DNA of 30,528 nt from Hormiphora californensis (taxonomy: Eukaryota > Ctenophora > Tentaculata > Cydippida > Pleurobrachiidae). The notes beneath the pieces were generated by a model that was not told where the DNA came from, ran no database searches, and saw nothing but the letters and a program-made list of their open reading frames with translations. Each line of letters opens with the position of its first letter. Within the stretch, counting starts at the first letter, position 1. This document shows positions 30,395 through 30,528 of the stretch, in pieces. The DNA lies in assembly GCA_020137815.1 (NCBI GenBank), contig WFME01000018.1, positions 1 through 30,528 of the forward strand, given 5' to 3'. Made by a program: the position numbers and the translations under genes.

Positions 30395-30528
30395 ACAAAA
30401 AGCCTCATTGACGGCCGACTTCCTGAATTGACGCCACTCCCGCCGTCACGTTGCGGTTAACCGCCACGTGGCGGTGTTCACGGCCGTGACCCTTTCTACC
30501 CCGTGGCGCCAAAAATGGGCGCCCAAAA

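Larger units (their letters stand above)
24541..30528. mobile_element. Giant GGCGCC-rich foldback U3, interrupted by Y1 and Y2, running off the window
   Basis: The left arm 24541-24790 matches U2 22026-22235. The next segments match U2 at 26495-26605 (direct) and at 26606-26800, 29263-29360 and 29555-30290 (inverted). Two foldbacks and smaller inserts break it up. The right end is not in the window. Confidence 0.75.

Overview
This window looks like non-genic DNA from a metazoan nuclear genome. I found no host gene with recognisable product or intron structure. The recognisable protein-coding matter is two broken non-LTR retrotransposons (APE-type endonuclease and reverse transcriptase of the RTE-like kind, with a fused C-terminal region). 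The rest is inverted-repeat DNA elements, satellites, microsatellites and one tRNA-derived element. A marine invertebrate is my best guess from the style of the retrotransposon proteins; nothing in the window fixes the species.

Left part (1-5480): a scrap of a foldback element (51-127), short palindromes, a small MITE (1252-1364), and a minus-strand LINE in two blocks. The reverse transcriptase is at about 1572-2599 and the endonuclease at about 3790-4766. The endonuclease is split by a 340-bp palindromic MITE (4037-4376).

Middle (5480-15262): one composite shell, element S, with 34-bp terminal inverted repeats and an 8-bp target duplication (GAACATTT). Inside it sits a stack of insertions, most still showing a target-site duplication: S contains P1; P1 contains O1 (TTAA); O1 contains foldback F1 (9-bp CAAGTTTGT); F1 contains a 5'-truncated LINE (10-bp TACCCACCCC); and that LINE contains a 68-bp hairpin element (8-bp ACGACGCA). 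P1 also holds G and O2, and O2 holds R1. A nearly intact second copy of P (P2), the second O copy and the opposite palindrome arms act as empty sites, so most layers can be checked inside the window.

Right part (15263-30528): further MITEs (M2, R2, T), about 1.7 kb of low-copy DNA (16123-17798), then a tandem array of very large foldback elements (U1, U2, U3). Their arms are packed with GGCGCC palindromes, often the perfect E2F-type palindrome TTTGGCGCCAAA. The U units are joined by a shared spacer. The first spacer is interrupted by element V, which carries foldback F2. U3 is interrupted by two more foldbacks, Y1 and Y2, each with GGCGCC-rich arms and a loop that itself received insertions. 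The inner part of U3 is inverted relative to U2 although the outer arm and flank keep their orientation.

No transposase gene is visible for any DNA element, so all appear non-autonomous. Nothing suggests a bacterial, plasmid or phage origin, and there is no CRISPR array.
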